Positions 1-10,555 of a stretch of DNA of 64,000 nucleotides are shown here, piece after piece. How positions within the stretch are numbered: position 1 is the stretch's first letter; each line of letters starts with the position of its first letter. Both the position numbers and the translations under genes were made by a program. Source of the DNA: Anthracocystis setariae (taxonomy: Eukaryota > Basidiomycota > Ustilaginomycetes > Ustilaginales > Ustilaginaceae); contig CAKMXJ010000007.1 of the NCBI GenBank assembly GCA_928724745.1, forward strand, positions 372,001-436,000, given 5' to 3'. The notes beneath the pieces are model-generated. The model did no database searches. It was not told the origin of the DNA and saw only the letters and a list, made by a program, of their open reading frames with translations.

Positions 1-784
1 GCGTTGGCGTTCTGCACACATAGCGCTGCAGCAGGGCCAAGCTGGTACTGAGTGATCTCTTGACCGTGGAAGAATTGTCGTTGGAGGAAGTTGATGTTGT
101 ATGCTTTGAAGTCCGAGGGGCCAGAGTGGGAGCCAGTGCCAACACCGAGTACGACAGCATCGCAGTTGTTCAGGGTGTTGTACGGGTCGCTTTGGTTGAC
201 GTACGTGGATTGCCAGATCTGCACTCGGTTAACCGCGCGATCCCGAACATCTTGCGTCACTCCCTGTCAAGTCCCAATCGAGAAGAGATAAAAAAAAGTT
301 GTGTTGAGATAGGCTGAGGGGAGAGTGAAAGAGATCGCGGCGACTTACGGCAAAGACAGTCGGACTAACGCGACCAACGACAACCTTCTCGTGATAGATG
401 CCCTCATCGATCAGAACAGTCCAGACGCTCCCATCGTCAGGACTGATGGAAGGGTAAACGGATACGATCTCTCGCGTCAGCATATCAGATTTTGGGATGT
501 AAGGACACCATCGCTACGCGTGTTACCTACAGAGAAGACAGCGCCGAATTCACAGTCCGGTACTTGGCAGCTGGGTGGGTTTGGCTCACGAACACAGTGT
601 TTCGAGGACACCCTTTGAGTGGATCGTCATAGTGACTCTTGGGAGCTTGGCATCTTCCATCCAGGGAGTCGAATCTCTTGGAGGCTTGTTCATCAAGGAA
701 TGGAGCTCCTCGAATCCCGGACAGCAAAAAGCTGACACCGATCAAGTACGCTACAATGTACGAGCGCCCGATCATCTTGGACAA
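1..784 (-). CDS. Pectinesterase (pectin methylesterase, CE8), 3' part outside window
   Basis: Probable secreted pectin methylesterase, which removes methyl esters from plant cell-wall homogalacturonan. Exons read on the minus strand are 784-531, 442-349 and 263-1 (continuing past the window edge). Introns start GTAGGT and GTAAGT and end CAG, and joining them keeps one frame. The N-terminus has a signal peptide (residues about 1-26, MSKMIGRSYIVAYLIG then a hydrophobic run). Family features follow: HPAAKYRTVNSALSSLPDD, then VLIDEGIYHEKV (the usual I-x-x-G-x-Y-x-E-K-V), then DFKAYNINFLQRQ and QLGPAAALCVQNAN, which match the start of the catalytic beta-helix. About 203 residues are visible; the later catalytic Asp and Arg lie outside. 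The upstream spacer 785-1515 carries the promoter. Pectin esterases fit a plant-associated fungus. Family assignment is firm; splice sites are inferred. Confidence 0.86.
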
Positions 785-1515
785 AGCAAGGGGACAAAGG
801 GAAGCGAGGGTAAGAGTTCAAGGTGGGATAAGACGGAAAAGGAAACGGGAGAGGGAGGAGGAGGGGAGGGGGGTTGATGGCATCTTGCACCGAAGCGCAG
901 AGCTCGACACACTGGTTCATACACTTTTAGCATTCACGAACAACGACACCCTTGTAGCTACAGGAAATCGATCATGCTCAAACAGACTTGAGGCAGTGGA
1001 AACATCGCTGGTACTCTGCCATGGCTCGCACGCCAACCTGCGGCTAGCGCTGAAGGTTGCCAAGCAGATGATACAGTTTCAAGCATGGCGTGCACCAGAC
1101 GCAAGGTGGGCGCGATCGAATCCAGAAAGTCGCACAGATCCGCGGCACCTCCCTAAGTAGCGCAGAGCTAGCCCACATGGAAAGGCTGCAGCCCCACAGA
1201 TGTGGGAGGGCTTCATGCAGCTGTGGCATCCCCCTGTTTTTCAGAGTTTGACAAATCCACCTGCGCAGGGTCCGTGTCCTGCATTTAGAGCTAATCAGAG
1301 CCGACATGAAGTGCATGGCATGCAGACTTGTCGGGCTTGATTAGTTGCGATGGAGTTGAGGACACGACTTAGACGAGTACGGCCACATTGTGAGCTCAAA
1401 GCGAGTCAAGGCCATTCTAGGGAAGGTAACTATTGGCGCGAAGATCGAGAACCTCAAAGTTGGCCGAAGTCCATACACATGGCAGATCATGCGATGAGAA
1501 TTAGATTGAGTTTGT
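785..1515. other. Spacer / pectinesterase promoter region
   Basis: No gene is supported here. The stretch lies upstream of the pectinesterase start and downstream of the SDR stop, both minus-strand genes. A purine-rich tract at about 836-873 (G/A on the plus strand) is a pyrimidine-rich tract on the coding strand just upstream of the pectinesterase ATG, as is common in fungal promoters. The open frames here are short and lack family features. Confidence 0.5.
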
Positions 1516-2745
1516 TTAGCCTTGAAAGTCGGTGCGACCTCGCTGTACCGCCTCTGTGACCGAGGTGGGAATGTCTTTGTCACCTGCGAGGAGGTCGAGC
1601 ATGAGCCCATCGGCCTGACCTTTGGGGAGCTGAGCGATCTCAAGAAGAGTAGCAGCGACATCCTCTCGAGGGATCTGTTGTCGAAAAAAAGATTCTCGAT
1701 CCAGAGTTGAAGGAGGGAGCTGCGAGTCAGTACAATGCCGGCCTTTCCGTCTTCTGAGATCAATGCAGTGGGTGGGTGTAAAGACAAACTTACAGAGTGG
1801 ACGAGGCTCTGGTGGACACCAAGAGCAACTTTGCCGGTGCCCGCTTCATCGATAAGACCTCCCGGACGGAGCACAAACCATGGGAACGCAGATCTGAGAG
1901 ACAGATTCTTGTCAGCGGCATCTGTAGCAAGGAGATTGAAAGAAGGATAAGCGTTGAGCTGGCATGAGCATGTTGGCCTGCTCCAGCATAGGGTGCGAGC
2001 ATCTGAAGCGTGGTTGATCTAGCTCACATTTTGCCTGGAAGATGGGTGGAAAGCATGAGACCATTGTGGGATCGATGCCAACAAGGCGAGGTAAGATTCA
2101 AGATGTCAGCAAAACATCTGTGTGATGTCTCAAAGCCGACGAGGGACGCTAGCGACTCACATCCATATAAGTTCCTATGACGTTTCGTGTCTTTTCGGAG
2201 CGTTCGAGGCTAGCAGCAAGGCGATAGGTGGACGATAGGTAGCCGCGATTCTGCGTCAGAAAGATCTGAATCTGTGCTGTGCTGAAAGCTCGCAGTACTC
2301 ACTCGGCCTTTTGGTACCAGGACGGCGGCGGCTTGGTCTTGTCTCGTACATCGATGGCCGAGACGAGGAGGAAGCGTCTAAAAGCGTCTGTTTTGGCAAT
2401 GCCGCTCTGTTCGATGGCGTCAAAAACTTTAATGGCGCCATGCTGATCGACCGCCTTGGTGCGCTCAGGGCCCCCCTTTCCGCCGGCGCCGGCGCTAAAC
2501 AGAATGACGTTGGGCGAGTACTTGTTGAAGAGAGAGGCGATGTCCGAGACGGACGACTGCTCGAGCGAAGCAACGACGGGCTGAACCAAGTCAGAAGAAG
2601 AGCCTGTAGGCAGGTCAGATACATGCTCTGGTTGTCGAATCATACTAAACACCTTGTGACCTTTAGCGGCTGCCTGGCGAGTAAAGTGGAGGGCGACTTT
2701 GCCATGTCCTCCAACGACGAAGATAGACAGGGGTGTGCTAGTCAT
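1516..2745 (-). CDS. NAD(P)-binding SDR-family protein (YMR090W-like), five exons
   Basis: Atypical short-chain dehydrogenase/epimerase-fold protein of the group that includes yeast YMR090W; substrate unknown. Exons on the minus strand: 2745-2303, 2209-2161, 2034-2028, 1921-1794, 1674-1516; together 786 nt, 261 residues. The N-terminal nucleotide-binding loop is FVVGGHGKVALHFTRQAA (residues about 9-26), followed by VILFSAGAGGKGG and FRRFLLVSAIDV. The junctions restore the family string WYQKAD-LERSEKTRNVIGTYMD-AKY-AADKNL, then FVLRPGGLIDEAGTGKVALG, and finally IPREDVAATLLEIA with a TDFQG end. Exon 3 is only 7 nt (2028-2034). Frame is preserved at all four junctions. The length is close to that of the yeast relative. 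The gene shares a divergent promoter region with the HAD/F-box/WD40 gene at 3365. Assignment is strong; the micro-exon is an inference. Confidence 0.84.
2028..2034 (-). other. 7-nt micro-exon of the SDR gene
   Basis: The seven bases GCAAAAT (minus strand) are flanked by an acceptor CAG on one side and a donor GTGAGC on the other. Including them joins exon 2 (ending ...GTYMD) to exon 4 (starting with the rest of a Tyr codon) as GTYMD-AK-Y-AADKNL. Skipping them would break the frame. Confidence 0.72.
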
Positions 2746-3364
2746 GATGTCGATTCAGTGAAATTCTCGTGTTGACTGCGTCAAGTTGTTTAGACGGTGA
2801 TGATAGCGTGCTGAGAGCTTTTCCCTCTCTCGCTTTTCAACATGTTGTCAGCCTGTGATTCCATCTCAGGAGAGTCACAGTGTGAGTCCAGAGGGATATG
2901 CATGGCAGCAAGCAGCAAGGCTTAGTCGGCTAAACCTCCACATGTCCGTCCGCCTTTGCGCCAATTCGCCGAGGATTATTAATTGTGATTTTGTGATTTG
3001 TGGCGGAGCTGTCACGATTGGCGTTTCCCGATGTCACTTTTCTTGCTTTTCAGATTCTGTCCAACACTCGTTCTGCCGCACAGACCCTGAGGCGCGACGA
3101 TGATACTGCACAGTAGTGTCCCATCCTGACCCACGCTGTCCACCTGCAAAACCTGAAACGTGCATGTCGCTCTCTCATTCTCAAGGGTCTTCTCGATTAC
3201 TGTACAGTACCTTGGCGCAGCGGCTCGAATCTCGGATTTTACCTTTCAAAGCACACACGCTGTGCCTGCCACGGCGCATCATCATCAGGCGCTAGCTCCG
3301 GACGACTGCAGTTTCCAAGCTTCCTCATCCTACGTGCAACGAGCAAATCGAGGAGGTCCAGACC
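2746..3364. promoter_or_regulatory. Divergent promoter region with a 12-bp TACTGTACAGTA palindrome
   Basis: This 619-bp spacer lies between the minus-strand SDR gene and the plus-strand fusion gene, so it should hold both promoters. It contains the perfect palindrome TACTGTACAGTA at 3198-3209, an example of a motif that recurs in spacers across the window. No coding potential is supported. Confidence 0.45.
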
Positions 3365-6300
3365 ATGTCGTCGCAAACCAAGGCAGCTGGGGCCGACCCC
3401 TCTCCTAAGCCAAGCAGCACTACCAAGTCGAAACCAACAACAACTTCTCAGCCGTCTGCTTCACATCCGTCAACCAAGATATCGTCGTCTGCTTCCGCAA
3501 GGTCAGATTCGACTGATTCACCCCTCCGCCATAGGCCGTCAAAAGCCCCATCGGCAACTTCACCCGCTCCTTCTCGTACACGAAAGGTCTCGGCTACCGC
3601 TTCCGCATATAGAGCTCCGTCGTCCGTCAGTAACGCTGCCCCACTTGCATCAACGGCATCTGTTGCGCAAGGTGCAAATCGCAAGCTCAGGGATAAGCAG
3701 TCTGCCAATGGCAAGGAATCTGCAACAACCACCTCCAGCAATGGCTCTAGTCAACCTGCTACCAATAACTCCCATCCCGCCTCGCACTCACACGCAGACG
3801 AGAGTACCAGTACGGATGATCTCTCAGCCCTCACAAGTCGCATCGGATTCGAGCCACGATCCATCTCTGGACTCCCTGACCCATCCCAGCGCACCAACCA
3901 AGCAATCGTATGGCTCGACATCGACAATACATTGTACAAGCGTGGCACTCGAATCGCCGACCTCATGGCCGAGCGAATTCGAGCCTACTTTCGCGGCATG
4001 GGCCTCAGCGATCAGGAATCCAAGACTCTCCACATGACCTACTACAAAACCTACGGTCTCGCCATCCGGGGTCTTGTCAAACATCACCACATCGATCCAC
4101 TCGACTATGACAAAAAATGCGACGCAAGTTTGCCTCTCGAGGACATCCTACGTCCCGACCCCCAGATCAAGCGCCTGCTTTCCGACATTGACCGCACCCG
4201 CGTCCGCGTTTTCGCTGCCACAAATGCTTACAGGTACCACGCAGATAGGGTTCTCCGCCTTTTGGACCTCGACGATCAAGTAGAGGGCATCGTCTACTGT
4301 GACTATTCCGTGCCAGACTTTGCCTGCAAGCCGGAGCTGGACTACTATCGCGCAGCTATGGCTGTCGTTGGCGCCACTGCCGACACACGTCACTATTTCG
4401 TAGATGACAGCTCGCTCAACATTGTGGCGGCCAAGCAGATCGGCTGGCAATCTTGCGTATACTTTCGCGAGGAAGACGACGCCGTAGCTTCCACCCAATT
4501 GGCGCCGAGCCAAAGCGACAAAAGCGCAGCTGCAGCGTTCGATATGACCGCTTTGGTTCCTCGACCCGGTGCCAGGAAGTCCTTGTTGATCTCCAGCGGT
4601 GCTGGTGATGGATTTGATGAAGAGGCAATCCGGAGTGAATTCCAGAAGCTGCCGTCGCACATGCGAATCAAGCTGCTCGGTATCATTCTCGATGCATGCC
4701 TGCCTGGCGACATTCTTGCTATGACAAAGACGCTCGAAAAGCATCTCAGGGCCACCCACGACATGGTAAGCGGTCTTCCAGACAGCGTCGCCCTCAAGAT
4801 CTTCGAGAAGCTGCCCATCCAAGATCTTCTCCGCTGCCGTCACGTTTCCAAAAAGTGGCATTCGCTCGCTGCGACACCCGCATTGTGGCAGTCGCATGCT
4901 CTGGCTTTGACCGAATCCGACCCCGTCAAGCTGACCCCTCCTTCCGATCCACACGGATGGGAGCCGCTGGTCAAAGGTCTCTTCTTCCGCGAGCGTAACT
5001 GGGCCAAGGGCCTGGCCCAGAGCATCCAGAGGCTGGAAGGACATTCTGGCTTTGTCACTTCGATGAAGCTCAAAGGACGCAAGACCCTCGTTTCGGGAAG
5101 CCACGATGAGACGATTCGAGTCTGGGATATCTCTACGGGCCTGTGTCGCAAAGTGCTGCGTGCCAAGGCGATCGCCTGTCTCGACTTTTTGCTCGACGAG
5201 GGCGTTCTTTGTGCCGGCTTATACGACACCGGTCGCGTCTTGGTGTGGGACATGAAAAGCTGGGAGCTCATTCAGACCTTGTCTGGCCACAATCGTGGCA
5301 TTCGCAATGTCGCCATAAATCAGCACTACCTCGTCAGTGTTGGCCAGGACAAGGCCATCGTGGTGTGGGATTGGAAGACAGGTGCCAAGCTGGTCCGTTT
5401 CGGGCAGCAGAGCAATGTGTCGCTAGGGGTCTCGCTTGTCGATACAGACAAGTTGGTCGCCGTCACGGTCGATGGCATGATCCGATGCTTCAGCATTCCT
5501 CGGCGCGAGATGATCGGGCAGTTCCAATTGACCAAGCTCGGCGGATGTGAGCTCGGACTTGGAGCTCGACTCGGCGATCTGGTAAGCGGAACCTCGATGC
5601 TCGAGTGGTTCGCAGCGCATGGCAACACCATGACGGTCGCATCCAAGACTGTGGTGGTTCATCTGGAATGGAAAGAGCACGTGGTGCCGATCAAAGAGTC
5701 GCACACCCTACTCACGGCAGAAGGCCTTCGTCGAAGTGCTTCATCGCGCATGAGTAATACTGGCAGCATGGCTAGCCCGCTTCGTCCTCGTCGGGACTCG
5801 ACCATGAGTAACGCCAGCGCTGCCGCAGGTCCGTCGGCCTACACAAGAGACCGACGCGACTCGAATACGAGCACGACATCTTCCACGAGCGGTGTTGCGA
5901 ATGCGAGATCGCCGCGTCGCTCCATTGCGGGAGGCTCGACGCCCAGCATCACACCGTCACGCACTGGACGAACTTCGCTGGGTGGAGTGTCAACCCCCCA
6001 GTCGCCCGGTTTGTCAACTCCGTCGCGACCTCGGCCGAGTGCAACCGCTCGTCGGATCGTTGGGCCACTTCCATGGCCGTTGGCTACCCCAGAAGCTGAA
6101 CATGGACCCAAATCGGCTCCGTCGACACCGCACAGTATGAGCGCTTCCAACTCGGGCGCGTCCTTGTCTTTGCCTTCGACTCCAGCGAATGATGCGGATG
6201 AAACGATTGCCGATGCATCCGCGAACGATGTCAGTGGCAGCACCAATGGTAGAACAGATCCAGAGACGCCAACTACGCCATGCGCTACACGCATTGCGCC

Positions 6301-6967
6301 GGATCTGTCCACAGCGCCACGTGTAGTGTCGATACTAGAAACGCCCGATGTAGCCGTAGGATGCGTTGACCCTACGAAGCGACGGATCGTTGCCTCGACG
6401 CGATTCAGCAGTCGTGCTGGCGCTGAGCGACGCATCTACACCAGCAGTCTGCCTGTCGACCACGGCAAGACGTCCACGCAGCTTGAACAATCTAACGTCA
6501 CCACCACCGACGGATCAGCTGGCAACGGCGATAAGGCTGTCAGTCTTTCAGCGGATGCAACAGCTTCTGCGTCCAGGAACGCACCTCAAGAGACTAGCTC
6601 TAATGCTGCCTGGACCGTCACGGTTCCGATCCGAGGCGCGTGGGAAGCGCAGTCGTCAGAACTGGCTACGCCGGCCCGTAACCCGATGGCGATGGAGCTC
6701 GATCATGAAAGTGTAGTGGTGGGGTGTGCTGACGGCGTGATCTATCGCATTCACTTTGTAGGCGCCGAGTATGGACCTGAGACGCTGGTCGATACTAAGC
6801 CTGCAGAAGCCAACGGCACAGAGGATGTACCCGTCGTTGGCGATGCGAGCATCACCGATCTGCTGCAACTGAGAGAGGTGTGGAAGGAGATCATGGTGCC
6901 CGAGAACGAGCCGGATCATCCTGGTCGACAGCGCAGGGACCGATTGAAGGAGATGGGCCTCAAATGA
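3365..6967 (+). CDS. HAD-like phosphatase / F-box / WD40-repeat fusion protein
   Basis: A single uninterrupted frame of 1200 residues. Residues 1-150 are Ser/Thr/Pro-rich and probably disordered. Residues about 180-380 are a HAD hydrolase close to the pyrimidine 5'-nucleotidase (Sdt1/Phm8) group: nucleophile motif WLDIDNTLY with Asp185 and Asp187, motif II FAATNAY, motif III Lys in ACKPELDYY, and motif IV YFVDDSS, so all four catalytic motifs are present. Residues about 470-515 are an F-box (LPDSVALKIFEKLPIQDLLRC). WD40 repeats begin near residue 555 (EGHSGFVTSMKLKG, SGSHDETIRVWD, then LSGHNRGIRNVAIN with VVVWDWKTG). A Ser/Thr-rich stretch (about 790-1080) follows, then a last WD-like strand pair (ESVVVGCADGVIYRIHF). 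F-box/WD40 proteins normally serve as SCF ubiquitin-ligase substrate receptors; the role of the fused phosphatase is unknown. Start chosen at the ATG after AGACC (3360-3364). Confidence 0.9.
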   Translation: MSSQTKAAGADPSPKPSSTTKSKPTTTSQPSASHPSTKISSSASARSDSTDSPLRHRPSKAPSATSPAPSRTRKVSATASAYRAPSSVSNAAPLASTASVAQGANRKLRDKQSANGKESATTTSSNGSSQPATNNSHPASHSHADESTSTDDLSALTSRIGFEPRSISGLPDPSQRTNQAIVWLDIDNTLYKRGTRIADLMAERIRAYFRGMGLSDQESKTLHMTYYKTYGLAIRGLVKHHHIDPLDYDKKCDASLPLEDILRPDPQIKRLLSDIDRTRVRVFAATNAYRYHADRVLRLLDLDDQVEGIVYCDYSVPDFACKPELDYYRAAMAVVGATADTRHYFVDDSSLNIVAAKQIGWQSCVYFREEDDAVASTQLAPSQSDKSAAAAFDMTALVPRPGARKSLLISSGAGDGFDEEAIRSEFQKLPSHMRIKLLGIILDACLPGDILAMTKTLEKHLRATHDMVSGLPDSVALKIFEKLPIQDLLRCRHVSKKWHSLAATPALWQSHALALTESDPVKLTPPSDPHGWEPLVKGLFFRERNWAKGLAQSIQRLEGHSGFVTSMKLKGRKTLVSGSHDETIRVWDISTGLCRKVLRAKAIACLDFLLDEGVLCAGLYDTGRVLVWDMKSWELIQTLSGHNRGIRNVAINQHYLVSVGQDKAIVVWDWKTGAKLVRFGQQSNVSLGVSLVDTDKLVAVTVDGMIRCFSIPRREMIGQFQLTKLGGCELGLGARLGDLVSGTSMLEWFAAHGNTMTVASKTVVVHLEWKEHVVPIKESHTLLTAEGLRRSASSRMSNTGSMASPLRPRRDSTMSNASAAAGPSAYTRDRRDSNTSTTSSTSGVANARSPRRSIAGGSTPSITPSRTGRTSLGGVSTPQSPGLSTPSRPRPSATARRIVGPLPWPLATPEAEHGPKSAPSTPHSMSASNSGASLSLPSTPANDADETIADASANDVSGSTNGRTDPETPTTPCATRIAPDLSTAPRVVSILETPDVAVGCVDPTKRRIVASTRFSSRAGAERRIYTSSLPVDHGKTSTQLEQSNVTTTDGSAGNGDKAVSLSADATASASRNAPQETSSNAAWTVTVPIRGAWEAQSSELATPARNPMAMELDHESVVVGCADGVIYRIHFVGAEYGPETLVDTKPAEANGTEDVPVVGDASITDLLQLREVWKEIMVPENEPDHPGRQRRDRLKEMGLK

Positions 6968-7810
6968 TTGCTTCTGCCGCTTCCACATTAGACAAGGAGA
7001 TGATCGTAACAATAGAAGCTCATTGTATACAGATCCACGATTGGCCTGAGCCATATTCACGACTGCTCTGAGCCACAATGAATGATTCTAGGACAAGCAA
7101 GGTCGGTATCAGAGTATACCATCGATGGCGTGTTCGAGTTGGAGTCGGCATAGCTTGACAGCTGGCTGACTGGCTGGCTGGCTGGCTGGCTTCTCTTCCG
7201 CGGAGGTTGAATCCAGCCAGGCACTGATACTGTTGAAGCGTGGAAGTTGGATGTGGGAATTTTAGGGAGAGCCAGGCCACTGCAATTGGCTTGGAAAGAG
7301 GGCTAAGCACGGTGCAATACAGTATAATAAAATGATATGGGACAGTATCGTGTGCAAGGTGGCTTCACTGTGAGTACAGGCGGATTCGAATTCGGATTGA
7401 GCTAATCGATTACAGTTGCATTTGAATTGAGAATTCAACTCGTCAAATTTTGAGCTGACTACCAAGAAGAAGAATCGTGCAAAGACAAGCCACGGCAAGC
7501 CAAAAATGGAGCTTTTTGGTGCTATGCGAGCGCGGGCCAACTACAGTGCAGTAAAGGTTTCGAAAAAGCCAAAGAGAAGATATTCTTCATTTTGCGTGAA
7601 AGCTCGATCGCCGCACAGACGCTGTCTTGTTGCTGCTCTCTGCTGCTGCTGAGTCGTGGAAGACGTCGATGTGCGCTGACGCCTTTTGCTGCCGGTTGTT
7701 GTCACTTGGGTGCTGATTCGCAACCTTGTGGATGAGCCGGTGGCGGCTACTTGGCTCTGTCCGCTGACGACTTTTTGCACTCCACTTTGATCAACTTTCT
7801 ATCTTTCTTG

Positions 7811-7850
<40 letters not shown>

Positions 7851-8399
7851 CTCTCTCTCTCTCTCTTTGTCTGTCTCTCACTCAATTACAAATGATGGTG
7901 CCAAGTTTGTAAGCTGATGGTCGATTAGAGCTCATGGCTAGAACCGCGTCATGATAGAGTGTGGATCAGAGCGTATCAGCTGGGACGAGATTTCTAGCAC
8001 ACAGGACTGTGCGTATCAGGAGAGCGTTTCGATACAAATTCGGATTCGCGCTCCGATTTGTTGCGCACTGACGAGATGCCTCGAGATGCCTCGCTGACGG
8101 GGCCATCATCAGCGCCAAAGTGACGTGAGGCATCAGTCAATCTTCTCTCAAACTCGATTGGACCGCTCACGCACTTGCGAATTCTCCCAGAGACACAGCA
8201 CACAGCGCACACTGACACAAGCACTCAAACACACACGCCGCTTCACACTACCCATCACAAGCTCTACCATCATCTCATTCTCAAAAAATTACTGCTTTCG
8301 ACCTCAACGTCATCCACTTCCCACCACGCAGATCAATCCCTATCACGAACCTCCTTTTTTTCTTCTTTGCTTACCCTTCCCCAGCAACGCTCATCCAAC
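6968..8399. other. Spacer with simple repeats, upstream of YOP1
   Basis: No gene is supported over this 1.4 kb. It holds a GGCT-type tandem tract near 7160-7190, a long AC/TC microsatellite at 7812-7866 and a short duplication GAGATGCCTC near 8073-8092. The stretch just before 8400 is rich in C and T on the coding strand, as expected for a promoter and 5' leader of the next gene. Confidence 0.5.
7812..7866. repeat. Compound (AC)n-(TC)n microsatellite
   Basis: About 18 AC units (7812-7848) run directly into about nine TC units. Such dinucleotide tracts are usually length-polymorphic. Confidence 0.9.
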
Positions 8400-9597
8400 A
8401 TGGCCGCTCAAGCTCAGCAGATCCAGCACAAGGTGGAATACTTCATCGCTCAGGTTCGTATTCGCATGTCATCGTTGTTGCGAGATGGCAACAAAGCTGC
8501 ACCGTCTCCATGCTTTGATTGCTTTCCCGCATCATGATCTGATTGCCCATCTCGTGCACTCACACTGACCCCGCTCTTATCTCTCTTTGCTCTTTTTCTG
8601 TGCTATCGCTGCACAAACACCGTCGATCTCGTCCGATTCTGCAATCCACGCATGCCTCGTTACTATCAACTTGTTTCCTCTACTCATGGATGACTCGATA
8701 CCGCTGCACGCATTCCTGCATCTTGCACGACCAAACTCTACGATTGGTGGATGACAGATTGACAAGGAGGTAAGTAGCCCTGTTGGCGCTCGGCGAGTGC
8801 AGTCATCAGTAGGCTTGACACCGACTTTTTTTGTTTTTTTTTTGCTCACACGATCTTGATTTTCCTCTTGCCCTATTCATTCCGAACCAACAGCTCGACA
8901 GGTACCCCGCTCTGAAGAAGTTTGAGCAGACCGTCCCCATCCCCAAGGCCTACGCCGCCATTGGTGCTTTCGGTATCTTCACCCTGGTAAGTATTGCGTA
9001 CGGACCTGCACAAGCAGCCGCAATCCATTGCTCGAATGACTTGCTCGCTCGGAGCGCAGCATTCGATGGGCCGCGAGATGGCGATGGACCGTGTTGGCCG
9101 TAGCGTCTCGATCTGCAGGCGGAAACCGATCGCCATGTGCTGCGGGGACAAGGCACACGAGCTCGGCTGGAAATTGTTGGCACTGCCCTGCACTTTGTGC
9201 TGACAATGCTTCCCATCTTCTCGCTTCTCAACTCTAGTTTGTCTTCTTCAACATTGCCGCTGGCTTCCTTACCAACGTGCTCGGCTTCTTCATCCCCGCC
9301 TACTTCTCGCTCAAGGCTCTCGAGAGCCCCCAGCCTCAGGATGACATCCAGTGGCTCACCTACTGGGTGGTTTTCGGCCTGTTCACCTTCCTCGAGACGT
9401 TCATCAACCTTGTGCTCTACTACGTTCCTTGGTACTACACCATCAAGACGCTCGCCATTGTTTGGTTGATGCTTCCCCAGACTCAGGGTGCCAAGTTGGT
9501 CTACAGCAAGGTCATCCGCCCCGCCTTCTTGACTACCCAGAAGAAAGTTCACCAGGCCAACGCCCCCACTCCCGCCGCGCCCGCCGAGACTCACTAA
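8400..9597 (+). CDS. YOP1: Yop1/REEP5 family ER membrane-shaping protein
   Basis: Reticulon-like hairpin protein that bends and stabilises tubular endoplasmic reticulum. Exons 8400-8453, 8894-8986 and 9238-9597 join in frame to 168 residues; donors GTTCGT and GTAAGT, acceptors CAG and TAG. Residues 1-50 read MAAQAQQIQHKVEYFIAQ-LDRYPALKKFEQTVPIPKAYA, which matches the Yop1 N-terminus. The TB2/DP1/HVA22 domain follows with paired hydrophobic hairpins (AAIGAFGIFTL-FVFFNIAAGFLTNVLGFFIPAYFSLKALE and WLTYWVVFGLFTFLETF) and the family motif YYVPWYYTIKTLAIVWLMLPQTQGAKLVY. The C-terminus is short and Ala/Pro-rich. Introns are long for this genome (440 and 251 nt). Length matches fungal Yop1 proteins. 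Confidence 0.95.
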
Positions 9598-10555
9598 GCG
9601 TCTCCAACGCCGTTTCAGCAGCTCCTCTAGGCGGTCACACGAGTAGCCATTTTTTCGCCCACAAAGCCGAGGTCGAGGTGGATGCTCGTATGGTGCGCGC
9701 TGGAGCTAGCGACCTTGTCGAACCGAGGAAAAACCGATGCTCAGGATATGGTTCCTCGTGGAACGCTGGCCGCTCGTCTGGCTGTCTCTTGAGTCTACCT
9801 CTCGTCTCTGATTTCATGATCCTGTCATGCATTGTTCATAGCGCTTCAGAAACCCACACCTCTTCACGAAATTCAGCTCGAAAGAGCTGGACGTAATGCC
9901 CAACATTCAGTATTCAATGCAATCCCCGCTTTGCTGCCAGCGTAGCGAGAGCTATCGTATCAAGATGCTCACGTGTTGCCCTGCCCAGGCACGACTGCAA
10001 GGCTACGTCTGATTGTCGTGTAAGTTTGTTTCCAGCACAAGGTGGAAACAGGAGAAACGGCCCAAAGCCAAGCATCTGGGTAAGGGTGATGAGGAAATTT
10101 GCCATAACATTATTGTTACAGCGGTAGGGGAGACAGAGTCTGTTGGAACCAAAAAAAAAAAAATCGAGTTCGCGTCTCAGGGTCACGTCGCGCTTCGCAG
10201 TGTGGAGTGTTGGTTTTGGAGGTCGTTTTTGTTTGTTTGGCACTTTGGCTGCTCACCATGCACAAGTTGCCGAACCGTCACAACATTCATCGCAACCGTC
10301 ACCGCCACCACGCCTGCACTATATACCCTATACCATACCGCTATACTACAGCGCTCATCTGCATTGCTCGAGCGCAGTCGACGTTGGGAACGCCGAGTCT
10401 CTGCTCGCTAACTTGGTCTTGCATAGTCGCATCTGGGAATCACGACTCGGCCGCATCGTACGGTATCTCTCTACACTTGAGACACGCGGGACACGAGGCT
10501 GCGTTCATCATCCTTGATAGCCTGACAACGATCTTGGACGCTTCAGAGATTCGGA
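9598..10555. other. Spacer between YOP1 and the CENP-I gene
   Basis: No gene is supported. The frames present are short and without family features. An A-tract of about 13 lies near 10150. The last 300 bases probably hold the promoter and leader of the CENP-I gene. Confidence 0.5.

Noticed and set aside
4148..5104. 318-residue minus-strand frame opposite the fusion gene
   Set aside because: No domain; lies fully within the real coding exon.
7812..7866. CRISPR or other regular repeat array
   Set aside because: Simple dinucleotide microsatellite; no spaced repeats anywhere in the window.
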